This document shows, in pieces, positions 33,183 through 39,848 of a DNA stretch of 64,000 nt. Origin of the DNA: Abditibacteriota bacterium (GTDB lineage Bacteria; Armatimonadota; UBA5829). The position numbers and the translations under genes were made by a program. The stretch is from the NCBI GenBank assembly GCA_017552965.1, contig JAFZNQ010000099.1, positions 1 to 64,000 of the forward strand. The letters are read 5' to 3'. Each line of letters starts with the position of its first letter. The stretch's first letter is position 1. The notes beneath the pieces are model-generated. The model saw only the letters and a program-made list of their open reading frames with translations, had not been told where the DNA came from and ran no database searches.

Positions 33183-34214
33183 ATGAAGATAGAAAGAACG
33201 CCCTGTTTCGAAGAATTTGAAAAGACTTTGAAGCGGACCGGGAGACCGGACCATATATGCTTTTATGAGCATCTGGCTTCCCCGGGGTTCATGGCAGAGG
33301 CTCAAAGGCTCATGGGGATAGATATGTCCAACGGCTACAAGGCCTACGTGGATTTTTGGCTCGGCTGCGGCTTTGACACGGTGCCTCTGGAGATATCCTT
33401 CAACTGCCCCCGTCCCGAAGGTCACAACGCCCTGTCCGAGGGCAGCGAGGCGCTGGTGTGCATCCGCAGCATGGAGGATTTTGAGAGGTATCCCTGGCCG
33501 GAGCCGGACAAATGCCTGCCCTTTGAAGAATACGAAAAATACGCCGCGTATCTGCCCGAAGGCGCCAAGCTCACCTGCGGGGTGTGCGCCGGACCCTACG
33601 AATGGGTGTCCACCCTGATGGGGACCATCGGCCTTTCCTACGCTATTGTGGACCAGCCGGAGCTGGTGGACGCCATGTTCGGCAAATTCGGCGAGCTGTA
33701 TCCCGCGGCCGTGTCCCGTCTGGCGGATATGCCTTTTGTGGGCGCTCTGAGGCAGGGGGACGACCTGGGCTTCAAAAGCTCCACCTTCCTCCGGCCCGAG
33801 CAGCTGAGACGCTGGGTCTTTCCCACCTACAAAAAGATGGTCATGGAGGCTCACAAAAGGAACAAGGCTTTCGTGCTTCATTCCTGCGGCAATCTGCAGG
33901 AGGTGTATGACGACCTTATAGACGACGTGGGCATAGACGCGAAGCATTCCTTTGAGGACACCATCCTGCCTGTGAGCGACTTCAAGAAGCGCTACGGCGA
34001 CAGGGTGACGCCTCTCGGAGGATTGGACGTGGACTTTATATGCAGAGGCAGCGAGGAGGAGATCCGAAGCTACACCCGCAAAAACATAGACGAATGCTGG
34101 TATGACGGCTTCTGGACCTGCGGTACGGGCAATTCCCTCACGGATTATATGCCTGTACAAAACTATTTTTACGTCATTGACGAAGCCATAAAATACACTT
34201 CGGGAAAGGAGTAA
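33183..34214 (+). CDS. Uroporphyrinogen decarboxylase-family protein (methyltransferase-like)
   Basis: This 343-residue cytoplasmic TIM-barrel protein is of the UroD/MtaA superfamily. Features seen are the C-terminal HSCGNLQEVYDDLIDDVGIDAKHSFE segment, typical of the non-haem branch (URO-D proteins of sugar-degrading anaerobes and corrinoid methyltransferases), and LGGLDVDFI. The HxCGN signature suggests zinc or methyl-cobamide chemistry rather than haem synthesis; no other haem gene is near. The start is ATG 33183; the upstream frame to 33069 crosses the promoter and is rejected. The substrate is unknown. Confidence 0.75.
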   Translation: MKIERTPCFEEFEKTLKRTGRPDHICFYEHLASPGFMAEAQRLMGIDMSNGYKAYVDFWLGCGFDTVPLEISFNCPRPEGHNALSEGSEALVCIRSMEDFERYPWPEPDKCLPFEEYEKYAAYLPEGAKLTCGVCAGPYEWVSTLMGTIGLSYAIVDQPELVDAMFGKFGELYPAAVSRLADMPFVGALRQGDDLGFKSSTFLRPEQLRRWVFPTYKKMVMEAHKRNKAFVLHSCGNLQEVYDDLIDDVGIDAKHSFEDTILPVSDFKKRYGDRVTPLGGLDVDFICRGSEEEIRSYTRKNIDECWYDGFWTCGTGNSLTDYMPVQNYFYVIDEAIKYTSGKE

Positions 34215-34216
34215 TG

Positions 34217-34609
34217 ATGAACGACGAAAAAGAAATGACCGAGGGGACCGGCGAAGAGACCGGGGCCCGGACCGAAGAACAGTCCGGCGACAGGACAGCG
34301 GGGCAGGAAAAGATGCCCTCTCCGGAGGAGCTGCTGGCCATGATATTTGCCGGCATGGAGACCAGGCAGGTGCTGGGCGTGATGTTCGGCATACTGGGCG
34401 AGAAGGCCTGGGAGAACCTGGGGCTGAAGCTGCCCTTCGGCAAAAAAGAAGAGCACATGGATCTGGAGTCTGCCAGGATCGCCATAGACACCATGGAGTT
34501 TATTTCAGGCAAGCTGAAGGACACTGTCTCTCCCGATGAGCAGAAAATGGTGGACAATCTGATCGCGCAGCTGCAGATCAACTATGTGAACAAGTCCCAG
34601 AGCAAGTGA
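34217..34609 (+). CDS. DUF1844 domain protein
   Basis: This protein of about 130 residues has a Glu/Thr/Gly-rich disordered N-terminus (1-35). A helical C-terminal part carries the DUF1844 pattern: ARIAIDTMEFISGKLKDTVSPDEQKMVDNLIAQLQINYV. The function is unknown, but the gene is widespread in Deltaproteobacteria, Planctomycetes and Armatimonadota. Two adjacent ATGs exist (34214 and 34217); the AAAGGAG spacing favours the second. It overlaps the next gene by four bases. Confidence 0.75.
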   Translation: MNDEKEMTEGTGEETGARTEEQSGDRTAGQEKMPSPEELLAMIFAGMETRQVLGVMFGILGEKAWENLGLKLPFGKKEEHMDLESARIAIDTMEFISGKLKDTVSPDEQKMVDNLIAQLQINYVNKSQSK

Positions 34610-35553
34610 AAAGATCCGTTGTCATAGCGCTGGTGCTGCTGCTGGCAGCCGGCACAGTCTTTTGGGTCAGATACAGACAGCACTGCACCATATACGTGAA
34701 CGGCGAGCCCTGCGTCTGTCTGTCGGACCGGGCCTCTGCTGAAAGCGTGCTGAACGATATCACCGTGGGTTATGCCGCCAAATACGGCAAGCAGGTGTCC
34801 ATCGTGGAAAAGGTGCTCCTGAAGAGGGGCAGGAAAGCTCCGGAAAAAGCCCCGGAGGAAGCAAAGGCTGTGCTCTCAAAGCGCCTTACCCCCGGAGCCG
34901 AGTGTTATGCCGTCATAGCGGACGGAGCCGTGGTGTGCGGCTTTTTGTCCAGGGATGAAGCGGGACGCTTTTTGGTGTATGCCAAGGAAAGGTTTGCTCC
35001 TTCCTCCGGCGAATACGAAGAGCCGGAATTCAGGGAAAAGGTGCTGATAGACAGCACCGTCATAGACCCGGCGATCATCTACGATTCGGCAGAGGAGGCC
35101 TTTGACGGTGTGTTTCTCAACAAAAAGCCGGCGGGGGGCAAGCAGTACAAGGTCAAAAAGGGCGATACCGCCTCTGCCATCGCAGTGAGACACGGCATGA
35201 AGCTGAAGCAGCTGGCAGCGGCCAACCCCGGCTACAATCTGAACCGGCTGAAGCCGGGCGACGTGCTGAACATATCCGCCGGGGAGGCACCCGTGTGCCT
35301 CACCGTGGAGGTCCGGCAGGAGCAGACCGTCACGGAGAGCGTCAAGCCCAAGACGGTGAAGGTGTCCAGCGAAGTGCTGCCCTACGGCAAGACCCGGGTG
35401 CTGAATCCGGGAAAGCCCGGAAAGAAAAAGACCAGATACGCATTGTGTTATCACAACGGGAGGCTGGTCTCCAGGGAAATAGTCAGCGAGGAATATCTGA
35501 CTATGCCCGTGAATCGTCAGATCGCCGTGGGGATCAAAGCCGCAATTCCCTAA
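34606..35553 (+). CDS. Membrane-anchored LysM and G5 domain protein
   Basis: This 315-residue protein starts at GTG 34606, inside the DUF1844 stop. One N-terminal transmembrane helix (4-21) anchors it. Residues 25-175 are an extracytoplasmic region of unknown fold, 181-224 are a LysM peptidoglycan-binding motif (YKVKKGDTASAIAVRHG...LKPGDVLNI) and 228-312 a G5 domain. The order resembles spore and cell-wall hydrolase accessories such as YabE-like and M23-containing proteins, but the catalytic peptidase domain is missing. It is therefore likely a wall-binding scaffold; its partner is unknown. Confidence 0.78.
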   Translation: MKRSVVIALVLLLAAGTVFWVRYRQHCTIYVNGEPCVCLSDRASAESVLNDITVGYAAKYGKQVSIVEKVLLKRGRKAPEKAPEEAKAVLSKRLTPGAECYAVIADGAVVCGFLSRDEAGRFLVYAKERFAPSSGEYEEPEFREKVLIDSTVIDPAIIYDSAEEAFDGVFLNKKPAGGKQYKVKKGDTASAIAVRHGMKLKQLAAANPGYNLNRLKPGDVLNISAGEAPVCLTVEVRQEQTVTESVKPKTVKVSSEVLPYGKTRVLNPGKPGKKKTRYALCYHNGRLVSREIVSEEYLTMPVNRQIAVGIKAAIP

Positions 35554-35569
35554 AAAAAACAAAAAAGTG

Positions 35570-35598
35570 TTGACACAAAAAAAAATAAGGTCTATAAT
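35570..35598 (+). promoter_or_regulatory. Perfect-consensus sigma-70 promoter
   Basis: TTGACA at 35570-35575, 17 bases, TATAAT at 35593-35598, with A-tracts upstream that may serve as an UP element. It drives the small membrane-protein gene. Confidence 0.9.
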
Positions 35599-35632
35599 AT
35601 AAGTGAGTAATTACTTAGCCAAGGAGCTTGAT

Positions 35633-35857
35633 ATGAAAAAAGATTTACCTATGCCCGTAGTTATCGCTGTAATAGTGGTAGTGGTCGTGATAGTGGCTGG
35701 AGTCTATCTGCTGCTCGGAAGAAACAGCGGTGGTCCTGCGCCCGAGATCCCTGCTCTGCCTATGCCTACAGACGGCAATTACGTTCCTCCTGCAGCCAAT
35801 ACCGATGGTCCTACGGCGGCACCCACATTGCCCACGCCTCCTCCTGCAGGAAACTAA
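35633..35857 (+). CDS. Small single-pass membrane protein with Pro-rich tail
   Basis: This 74-residue protein has a short basic start (MKKDLPM), one long Val/Ile transmembrane helix (7-30) and an exported low-complexity Pro/Ala/Thr/Gly tail ending PTPPPAGN. It is orphan in family terms. AAGGAG lies seven bases before ATG 35633; the in-frame ATG at 35603 is too near the promoter. A consensus promoter and a strong terminator frame it as a highly expressed single gene. Function unknown. Confidence 0.65.
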   Translation: MKKDLPMPVVIAVIVVVVVIVAGVYLLLGRNSGGPAPEIPALPMPTDGNYVPPAANTDGPTAAPTLPTPPPAGN

Positions 35858-35872
35858 AAAACATGCTATTTG

Positions 35873-35896
35873 GGCGGCCTATGGCCGCCTTTTTTT
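35873..35896 (+). terminator. Intrinsic terminator of the small membrane-protein gene
   Basis: GGCGGCC/GGCCGCC stem with a TAT loop followed by seven T, 15 bases after the stop. Confidence 0.9.
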
Positions 35897-35904
35897 GCGC
35901 GCTC

Positions 35905-35933
35905 TTGCAATGGGCCGCGGAATGTGATATAAT
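35905..35933 (+). promoter_or_regulatory. Promoter of rpsF-ssb-rpsR
   Basis: TTGCAA at 35905-35910, 17 bases, TATAAT at 35928-35933, with TGA giving an extended -10. Confidence 0.8.
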
Positions 35934-35948
35934 TATATAGAATGTTTT

Positions 35949-36004
35949 GACTTTCCTGCTTTGTAAAACCAAAGCCAAATCAGACCACAGGGAGGTGAAA
36001 AGTC
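35949..36004 (+). promoter_or_regulatory. Possible S6 operon leader structure
   Basis: GACTTT (35949-35954) can pair with AAAGTC (35999-36004), enclosing a GCTTTG/CAAAGC hairpin (35958-35975). CCT at 35955-35957 can pair with the AGG of the Shine-Dalgarno. This may sequester the rpsF start, as in known S6:S18 leaders. Confidence 0.4.
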
Positions 36005-36550
36005 ATGATTCGAACCTATGAGGCTATATATATCCTCAATCCCGAGTTCATCGAAGATGAAGTCAATGAGTTCATCGACATGATCGCCGGGATAGTAGAA
36101 CAGAACGGCGGAACGGTTCTGTCCAAGGGTATATGGGACAAGAGACCCCTTGCCTACGAGATCAACCGTCAGAAAGACGGTATTTATTGTCTGATGTATT
36201 TTGAAGCCGAAAGCACCGTTCCGGCGCTGGTGACCCGCGCTTTCCGCATCAATGATGATGTTATCAGAGGTATGATCACTCTTATCGACAAGAGATACGT
36301 GGATACCTCCGAGATCAAGGCCCCCGGCAACGCTCCCGAAGAAGAAAAGGAAGCCGACAGCATCGTACCCGATGCCGAGCCCGTGATCCCTTCCGATGAA
36401 GAGATGCAGGCTGTCGAAGAGTCTGTGGAAGCCGAGTCCGAGGAAGCCCCTGCAGAGGCAGAGGATGCTCCCGAAGCAGCTCAGGAGCCCGCAGAGGAAG
36501 CTCCCGAAGCAGCAACAGAGCCCGCGGAAGAAGCGGCTGCCGAAGAATAA
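36005..36550 (+). CDS. rpsF: 30S ribosomal protein S6 with long acidic tail
   Basis: Residues 1-98 are a normal S6: MIRTYEAIYILNPE, VLSKGIWDKRPLAYEINRQKDGIYCLMYFEAE and a final RAFRINDDVIRGMITLID segment. Most bacterial S6 proteins stop near here; this one continues with about 80 residues of Glu/Ala/Pro-rich sequence with repeated EEAPEAA-type units. The tail is in frame and shares the neighbouring base composition, so it is genuine. S6 binds S18 on the 30S platform. GGAGGTG precedes the ATG. First gene of rpsF-ssb-rpsR. Confidence 0.92.
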   Translation: MIRTYEAIYILNPEFIEDEVNEFIDMIAGIVEQNGGTVLSKGIWDKRPLAYEINRQKDGIYCLMYFEAESTVPALVTRAFRINDDVIRGMITLIDKRYVDTSEIKAPGNAPEEEKEADSIVPDAEPVIPSDEEMQAVEESVEAESEEAPAEAEDAPEAAQEPAEEAPEAATEPAEEAAAEE

Positions 36551-36565
36551 AAAGAGGGCGGCAGG

Positions 36566-37030
36566 ATGAATAACGTAGTGCTTACCGGCAGGATAGTTGC
36601 CGATCCCCAGCTCAGAAAGACCCAGTCCGACGTGTCTCTCGTCAGCTTTACCCTTGCTGTGGACAGACCCTACAGACAACGCAACAGCGAAGGACAGGAC
36701 ACCGACTTTATCGACTGCGTCGCCTGGCGCAACAACGCGGAGTATATTGCCAATTACGTGAAAAAGGGCAATATGCTGGTCGTAAGAGGCAGTATTTCCG
36801 TCAGGTCCTTCACCACTCAGGACGGGAACTCCAGAAAGGCCTTTGAGGTAGTGATAGATGACGTCACCAACCTCAGTCCCAGACCCAGAGACGGACAGGG
36901 CGCTGCTCAGCAGGTCGCTCCTCCCGATCCCTTTGCCGACAGCCAGGACAGCTCAGGCTACGCCCCTTTTTCGAACGATAACACCATAGACAAGAAGAAT
37001 CCCGATTACGATCCGTTTGCGGAAGATTAG
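36566..37030 (+). CDS. ssb: Single-stranded DNA-binding protein
   Basis: This 154-residue SSB has an N-terminal OB fold ([21 protein letters not shown]...FTLAVDR, then [32 protein letters not shown]). A disordered Gln/Pro/Asp linker follows. The C-terminal tip reads DYDPFAED, so the usual terminal Phe of the protein-interaction peptide is followed by three more residues. It lies 15 bases after rpsF and 17 before rpsR, the classic arrangement. Confidence 0.93.
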   Translation: MNNVVLTGRIVADPQLRKTQSDVSLVSFTLAVDRPYRQRNSEGQDTDFIDCVAWRNNAEYIANYVKKGNMLVVRGSISVRSFTTQDGNSRKAFEVVIDDVTNLSPRPRDGQGAAQQVAPPDPFADSQDSSGYAPFSNDNTIDKKNPDYDPFAED

Positions 37031-37047
37031 ACAAGGAGTCAGATAAT

Positions 37048-37311
37048 ATGCCCGGTTTTCAGAAACCCGTACGTCCCGTTGCCAAGGGCAATGGGAAGTG
37101 GAGACCCAGAAGAAAAGTCTGCCAGTTCTGTGTGGACAAGGTAGAATATATAGATTATAAGAACGTCGGCAAGCTGAAGAGATACACCACCGACAGCGGC
37201 AAGATACTCCCCAAGAGAGTGACCGGTACCTGCGCTTCTCACCAGAGAATGCTCAGCGCCGCCATCAAAAAGGCGAGAGAGATCGCTCTGCTGCCCTTTG
37301 TTGCCGACTAA
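37048..37311 (+). CDS. rpsR: 30S ribosomal protein S18
   Basis: This 87-residue basic protein has the family motifs [41 protein letters not shown] and the C-terminal [13 protein letters not shown]. Two Cys in CQFC and one in GTC suggest a zinc-binding (C+) form. It pairs with S6 on the platform. rplI, often the next gene, is absent. Confidence 0.95.
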   Translation: MPGFQKPVRPVAKGNGKWRPRRKVCQFCVDKVEYIDYKNVGKLKRYTTDSGKILPKRVTGTCASHQRMLSAAIKKAREIALLPFVAD

Positions 37312-37322
37312 AAAATCAGGAA

Positions 37323-37353
37323 TTTTTTGAAAAACCTTAATTTTTTCAAAAAA
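37323..37353 (+). terminator. AT-only hairpin after rpsR
   Basis: TTTTTTGAAAAA (37323-37334) can pair with TTTTTCAAAAAA (37342-37353), giving a 12-bp A/T-rich stem unusual in this GC-rich region. It may end the rpsF transcript or act as an UP-like element for the next promoter. Confidence 0.4.
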
Positions 37354-37371
37354 ACCTATTTACTTTTCATC

Positions 37372-37399
37372 TTGACATAATGTATAATTATGATATAAG
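37372..37399 (+). promoter_or_regulatory. Promoter of the DUF5679 gene
   Basis: TTGACA at 37372-37377, 16 bases, TATAAG at 37394-37399 with TGA before it. An alternative TATAAT at 37383 lacks a -35. Confidence 0.6.
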
Positions 37400-37432
37400 C
37401 CACTTGAGTGGCAGAACTACAGGAGACATGAT

Positions 37433-37576
37433 ATGGAAGCATATTGCGTAAAGTGCAAGGCCAAGAAAGAGATCAAGAACCCCAAGGAAGTTACCATGAA
37501 GAACGGCAAGCCTGCCGTGACCGGTAAGTGCCCTGACTGCGGGACCAAGATGTTCAGAATTGGCAAGGCCAAATAA
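37433..37576 (+). CDS. DUF5679 zinc-ribbon protein
   Basis: This 47-residue protein has two CxxC knuckles (YCVKC at 5-8 and CPDC at 33-36) around a Lys-rich middle containing KEVTMKNGKPAVTGKC. It matches DUF5679, small zinc ribbons of Chloroflexi, Armatimonadota and Cyanobacteria with unknown function. AGGAG stands seven bases upstream of ATG 37433. A -35/-10 promoter and a strong terminator make it an independent, probably well-expressed gene. Its position just after rpsR suggests a translation-linked role (inference). Confidence 0.78.
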   Translation: MEAYCVKCKAKKEIKNPKEVTMKNGKPAVTGKCPDCGTKMFRIGKAK

Positions 37577-37597
37577 AACAACATCCAATTTTATGAG

Positions 37598-37629
37598 TGC
37601 TTGAGCTGTTACAGCCAAGCATTTTTTTT
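37598..37629 (+). terminator. Intrinsic terminator of the DUF5679 gene
   Basis: Stem TGCTTG/CAAGCA extended by GCTG/CAGC with a short loop, followed by eight T. It runs into the 3' end of the convergent lptA gene. Confidence 0.88.
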
Positions 37630-38338
37630 ATTCTTCCCCGTCCTCTTCGTCGTCCACGAAAAAGCTGATGCCTGCATTCGGAGCCTTGATGTATTCGTTG
37701 CCGTCCTTCACCGAGACGGTGACCGGGCCCGGCGAAGCAAAGGTCTGACCTTCGGAGTCGGTGCCCTTTACGTTGCCCTCCAGGGTAAACACTTCGTCCC
37801 TGACGTTGTATGTGAGGCTGTCTGCCAGGATGACTCTGTCCTTTTCGGTGATGGTGATATTGCCCCTGCAAGTCAGCAGCTTGTCCTTGTAGTTGTATTG
37901 GCCGCCGTCCGCCTTGACTATGATGTCCTCGGTGATCTCCTTTTCCACGTCCGCTCTTTTTTCCGGGTCGGAGATCTTCTCGGTGAAGCGCCTGTGTATC
38001 CTGGCGGATACGTTGCTCTCTGCGGTCACGATCCTGGTCCTGAAGTTGCCCGAGCCCTTGTCGGATATGATGTCGGCTTCCGGGGAGGACAGGGTCACCC
38101 GGCCGGGAGAGACCGCCGTTTTGGCGGAGGAATTGTATTCCACGTAGTCGCTCTTTATGGTGACGTCGTCGTGGAGTATCCTGACGTTGCCCTTGAGAGC
38201 CACGTTCTTGTCCTTGTTGCCGTAGGGTATGTCCGTCATATCCGCAAATACCCTGATCTCCTTTTTGTCGGTCTCCGAATAGAGTATCCCTCCGAAAAGG
38301 ACCACAAGGATGATGATGAGAGCTGCTGTTTTTTTCAT
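37628..38338 (-). CDS. lptA: LptA/OstA-like periplasmic LPS transport protein
   Basis: This 236-residue protein has an N-terminal signal or anchor (1-20). The rest is a beta-jellyroll OstA repeat pattern: short alternating strands such as VALKGNVRILHDDVTIKSDYVEY, LLTCRGNITITEKDRVILADSLTYN and VFTLEGNVKGT. LptA proteins form the periplasmic bridge that carries lipopolysaccharide to the outer membrane. An acidic DDEEDGEE tail closes it. Its 5' neighbour is an LptC-like gene, one base away. This is direct evidence for a diderm envelope. Confidence 0.8.
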   Translation of the reverse strand: MKKTAALIIILVVLFGGILYSETDKKEIRVFADMTDIPYGNKDKNVALKGNVRILHDDVTIKSDYVEYNSSAKTAVSPGRVTLSSPEADIISDKGSGNFRTRIVTAESNVSARIHRRFTEKISDPEKRADVEKEITEDIIVKADGGQYNYKDKLLTCRGNITITEKDRVILADSLTYNVRDEVFTLEGNVKGTDSEGQTFASPGPVTVSVKDGNEYIKAPNAGISFFVDDEEDGEE

Positions 38339-38339
38339 A

Positions 38340-38861
38340 TTATTTCCCCGTATGTATAGTCATTTCCGTATCGGTGAGCCTGATGCGGCCCTCCCGGATA
38401 TCCACCTTGCCGCCGGAAGCCTTAGCCGTGGCGTCCCGGGTGCTGATCACAAGGCCGCCGGGGGCGGTGATGATGTCGTTGTCCATCAGGTATCTGCAGG
38501 TCTTGGCGGTGATCCGGGCGTCTCCTGCCGTGATGGTCACCGGCCCTGCCGCAGTCACGCCCCGCTCATTGGCGTTGTATCTGATGCCGCCGCAGGAAAA
38601 ACGGACGTCCTGCAGGGCAAAGCTGCCCTCCGCCTTTTGGGTCCTGACGGTCCCGTTCCTTTCGGACATAAAAGCCACCGCCGTATGGAACTCTACGGCC
38701 GGCTTGCCCTTATGATACAGGATGCACCGGGCGTTTTCGGCCCTGATGTCTCTGCCGGCGGGTATGAGCTCCGGGGCGTTGGCCCTGGTGAAGCTGTACC
38801 AGCTGAGGACCGCCAGCAGGATGCAGGCAGGGACGGACAATACGGCAAAGAGCTTCTTCAT
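38340..38861 (-). CDS. lptC: LptC-like LPS export protein
   Basis: This 173-residue protein has one N-terminal transmembrane helix (4-24) followed by an OstA/LptC-type beta domain (strands such as GVTAAGPVTITAGDARITAKTCRYL and ATAKASGGKVDIREGRIRLTDTEMTI). The single anchor plus one beta domain is the LptC layout, accepting LPS from LptB2FG and passing it to LptA. It overlaps csaB by four bases. Confidence 0.7.
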   Translation of the reverse strand: MKKLFAVLSVPACILLAVLSWYSFTRANAPELIPAGRDIRAENARCILYHKGKPAVEFHTAVAFMSERNGTVRTQKAEGSFALQDVRFSCGGIRYNANERGVTAAGPVTITAGDARITAKTCRYLMDNDIITAPGGLVISTRDATAKASGGKVDIREGRIRLTDTEMTIHTGK

Positions 38862-39847
38862 AGCCGGGCAATTGAGTCCGCAAAGGACATGAGCGAATCC
38901 TTGTCCGGCGGAGCAGGGGAGAGGCCGGGCTCCGCCAGCCGGGCGAGGAGGGCCTCCCGGGTCAGGCTGTCTATCTCCAGCGGCTCCTGACCGCAGGCCC
39001 GGGAAAAGGCGTCGATTTTGGGGTCATAGGATATGGCCACAAAGGGCACCTGTTCCGCGGCTGCCAGTATGAGAGAGTGGAGCCTGACGCCTACGATCAC
39101 ACGAGACCGGGCTATGACGCCCCGCATCATGGCGAAGTCCAGAGGCCCGTCCACAGAGGCGACGCCTGCTATCAGCCTGTCTTCTGCGAAGAACATGGGC
39201 AGACACAGGGGCTGAAGTCCGGTGCTCCGGGCGTATTGCTCTATGGCGGCAGTCAGAGGCTCCAGATAGGAGTTGTCCTTCCAGGGCCTGGGGCACACCG
39301 TAAAATAATCGCCTGTGATCCCCGCTGCCGCAAGGACCTGCTCCGGGTCTTTGGAGGAGCAGAGAAAGGCGGGGTCAGGTACCACCCGGGCGTCAATGCC
39401 GTATTTGGCGAGAAAAGAGGCGGAGTCTGCGTCTCTCACGGACACCAGGCTCACCTTCCGCAAAAGGCTCATGGTCCTGGATATGTGTTGTTGGCCCGAC
39501 AGAGGTCCTATGCCCTGGGCGAAGACCACGGTCTTTTTGCCCAGCAGCATGGCTGCGAGCAGCAGGGCGAGATAATAATACAGCGAGCGGCTGCTGGTGG
39601 CGTTCTGGAAGAGAGAGCCTCCTCCGCTGATGAAGACGTCGCAGTCGGCAATGGCCTTCAGGGTGGCGGGAGACATCCGGGGGGCCGCCGGCACCCCGTG
39701 CAAAGCTTCGGTGTAGGCTCTGTCGGCGGACAGAACGGTGATCCGGTGGAGACCCGCTTCCCGCAGGGAGGCTATGATGCCGGACAGGACCGCCTCGTCT
39801 CCGCCGTTGCCGTAGCCGTAAAAGCCGGATATAAGGAGCTTTTTCAT
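38858..39847 (-). CDS. csaB: Polysaccharide pyruvyl transferase CsaB
   Basis: This 329-residue enzyme is of the polysaccharide pyruvyl transferase family. Features: MKKLLISGFYGYGNGGDEAVLSGI at the N-terminus (GYGNxGDE is the CsaB signature), ISGGGSLFQ in the middle and the C-terminal VGVRLHSLILAAAEQVPFVAISYDPKI. CsaB adds ketal pyruvate to secondary wall polymers, the ligand for SLH domains. Coupling with lptA-lptC and a DUF5693 gene suggests outer-membrane or S-layer attachment through a pyruvylated polymer. Confidence 0.88.
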   Translation of the reverse strand: MKKLLISGFYGYGNGGDEAVLSGIIASLREAGLHRITVLSADRAYTEALHGVPAAPRMSPATLKAIADCDVFISGGGSLFQNATSSRSLYYYLALLLAAMLLGKKTVVFAQGIGPLSGQQHISRTMSLLRKVSLVSVRDADSASFLAKYGIDARVVPDPAFLCSSKDPEQVLAAAGITGDYFTVCPRPWKDNSYLEPLTAAIEQYARSTGLQPLCLPMFFAEDRLIAGVASVDGPLDFAMMRGVIARSRVIVGVRLHSLILAAAEQVPFVAISYDPKIDAFSRACGQEPLEIDSLTREALLARLAEPGLSPAPPDKDSLMSFADSIARL

Positions 39848-39848
39848 A

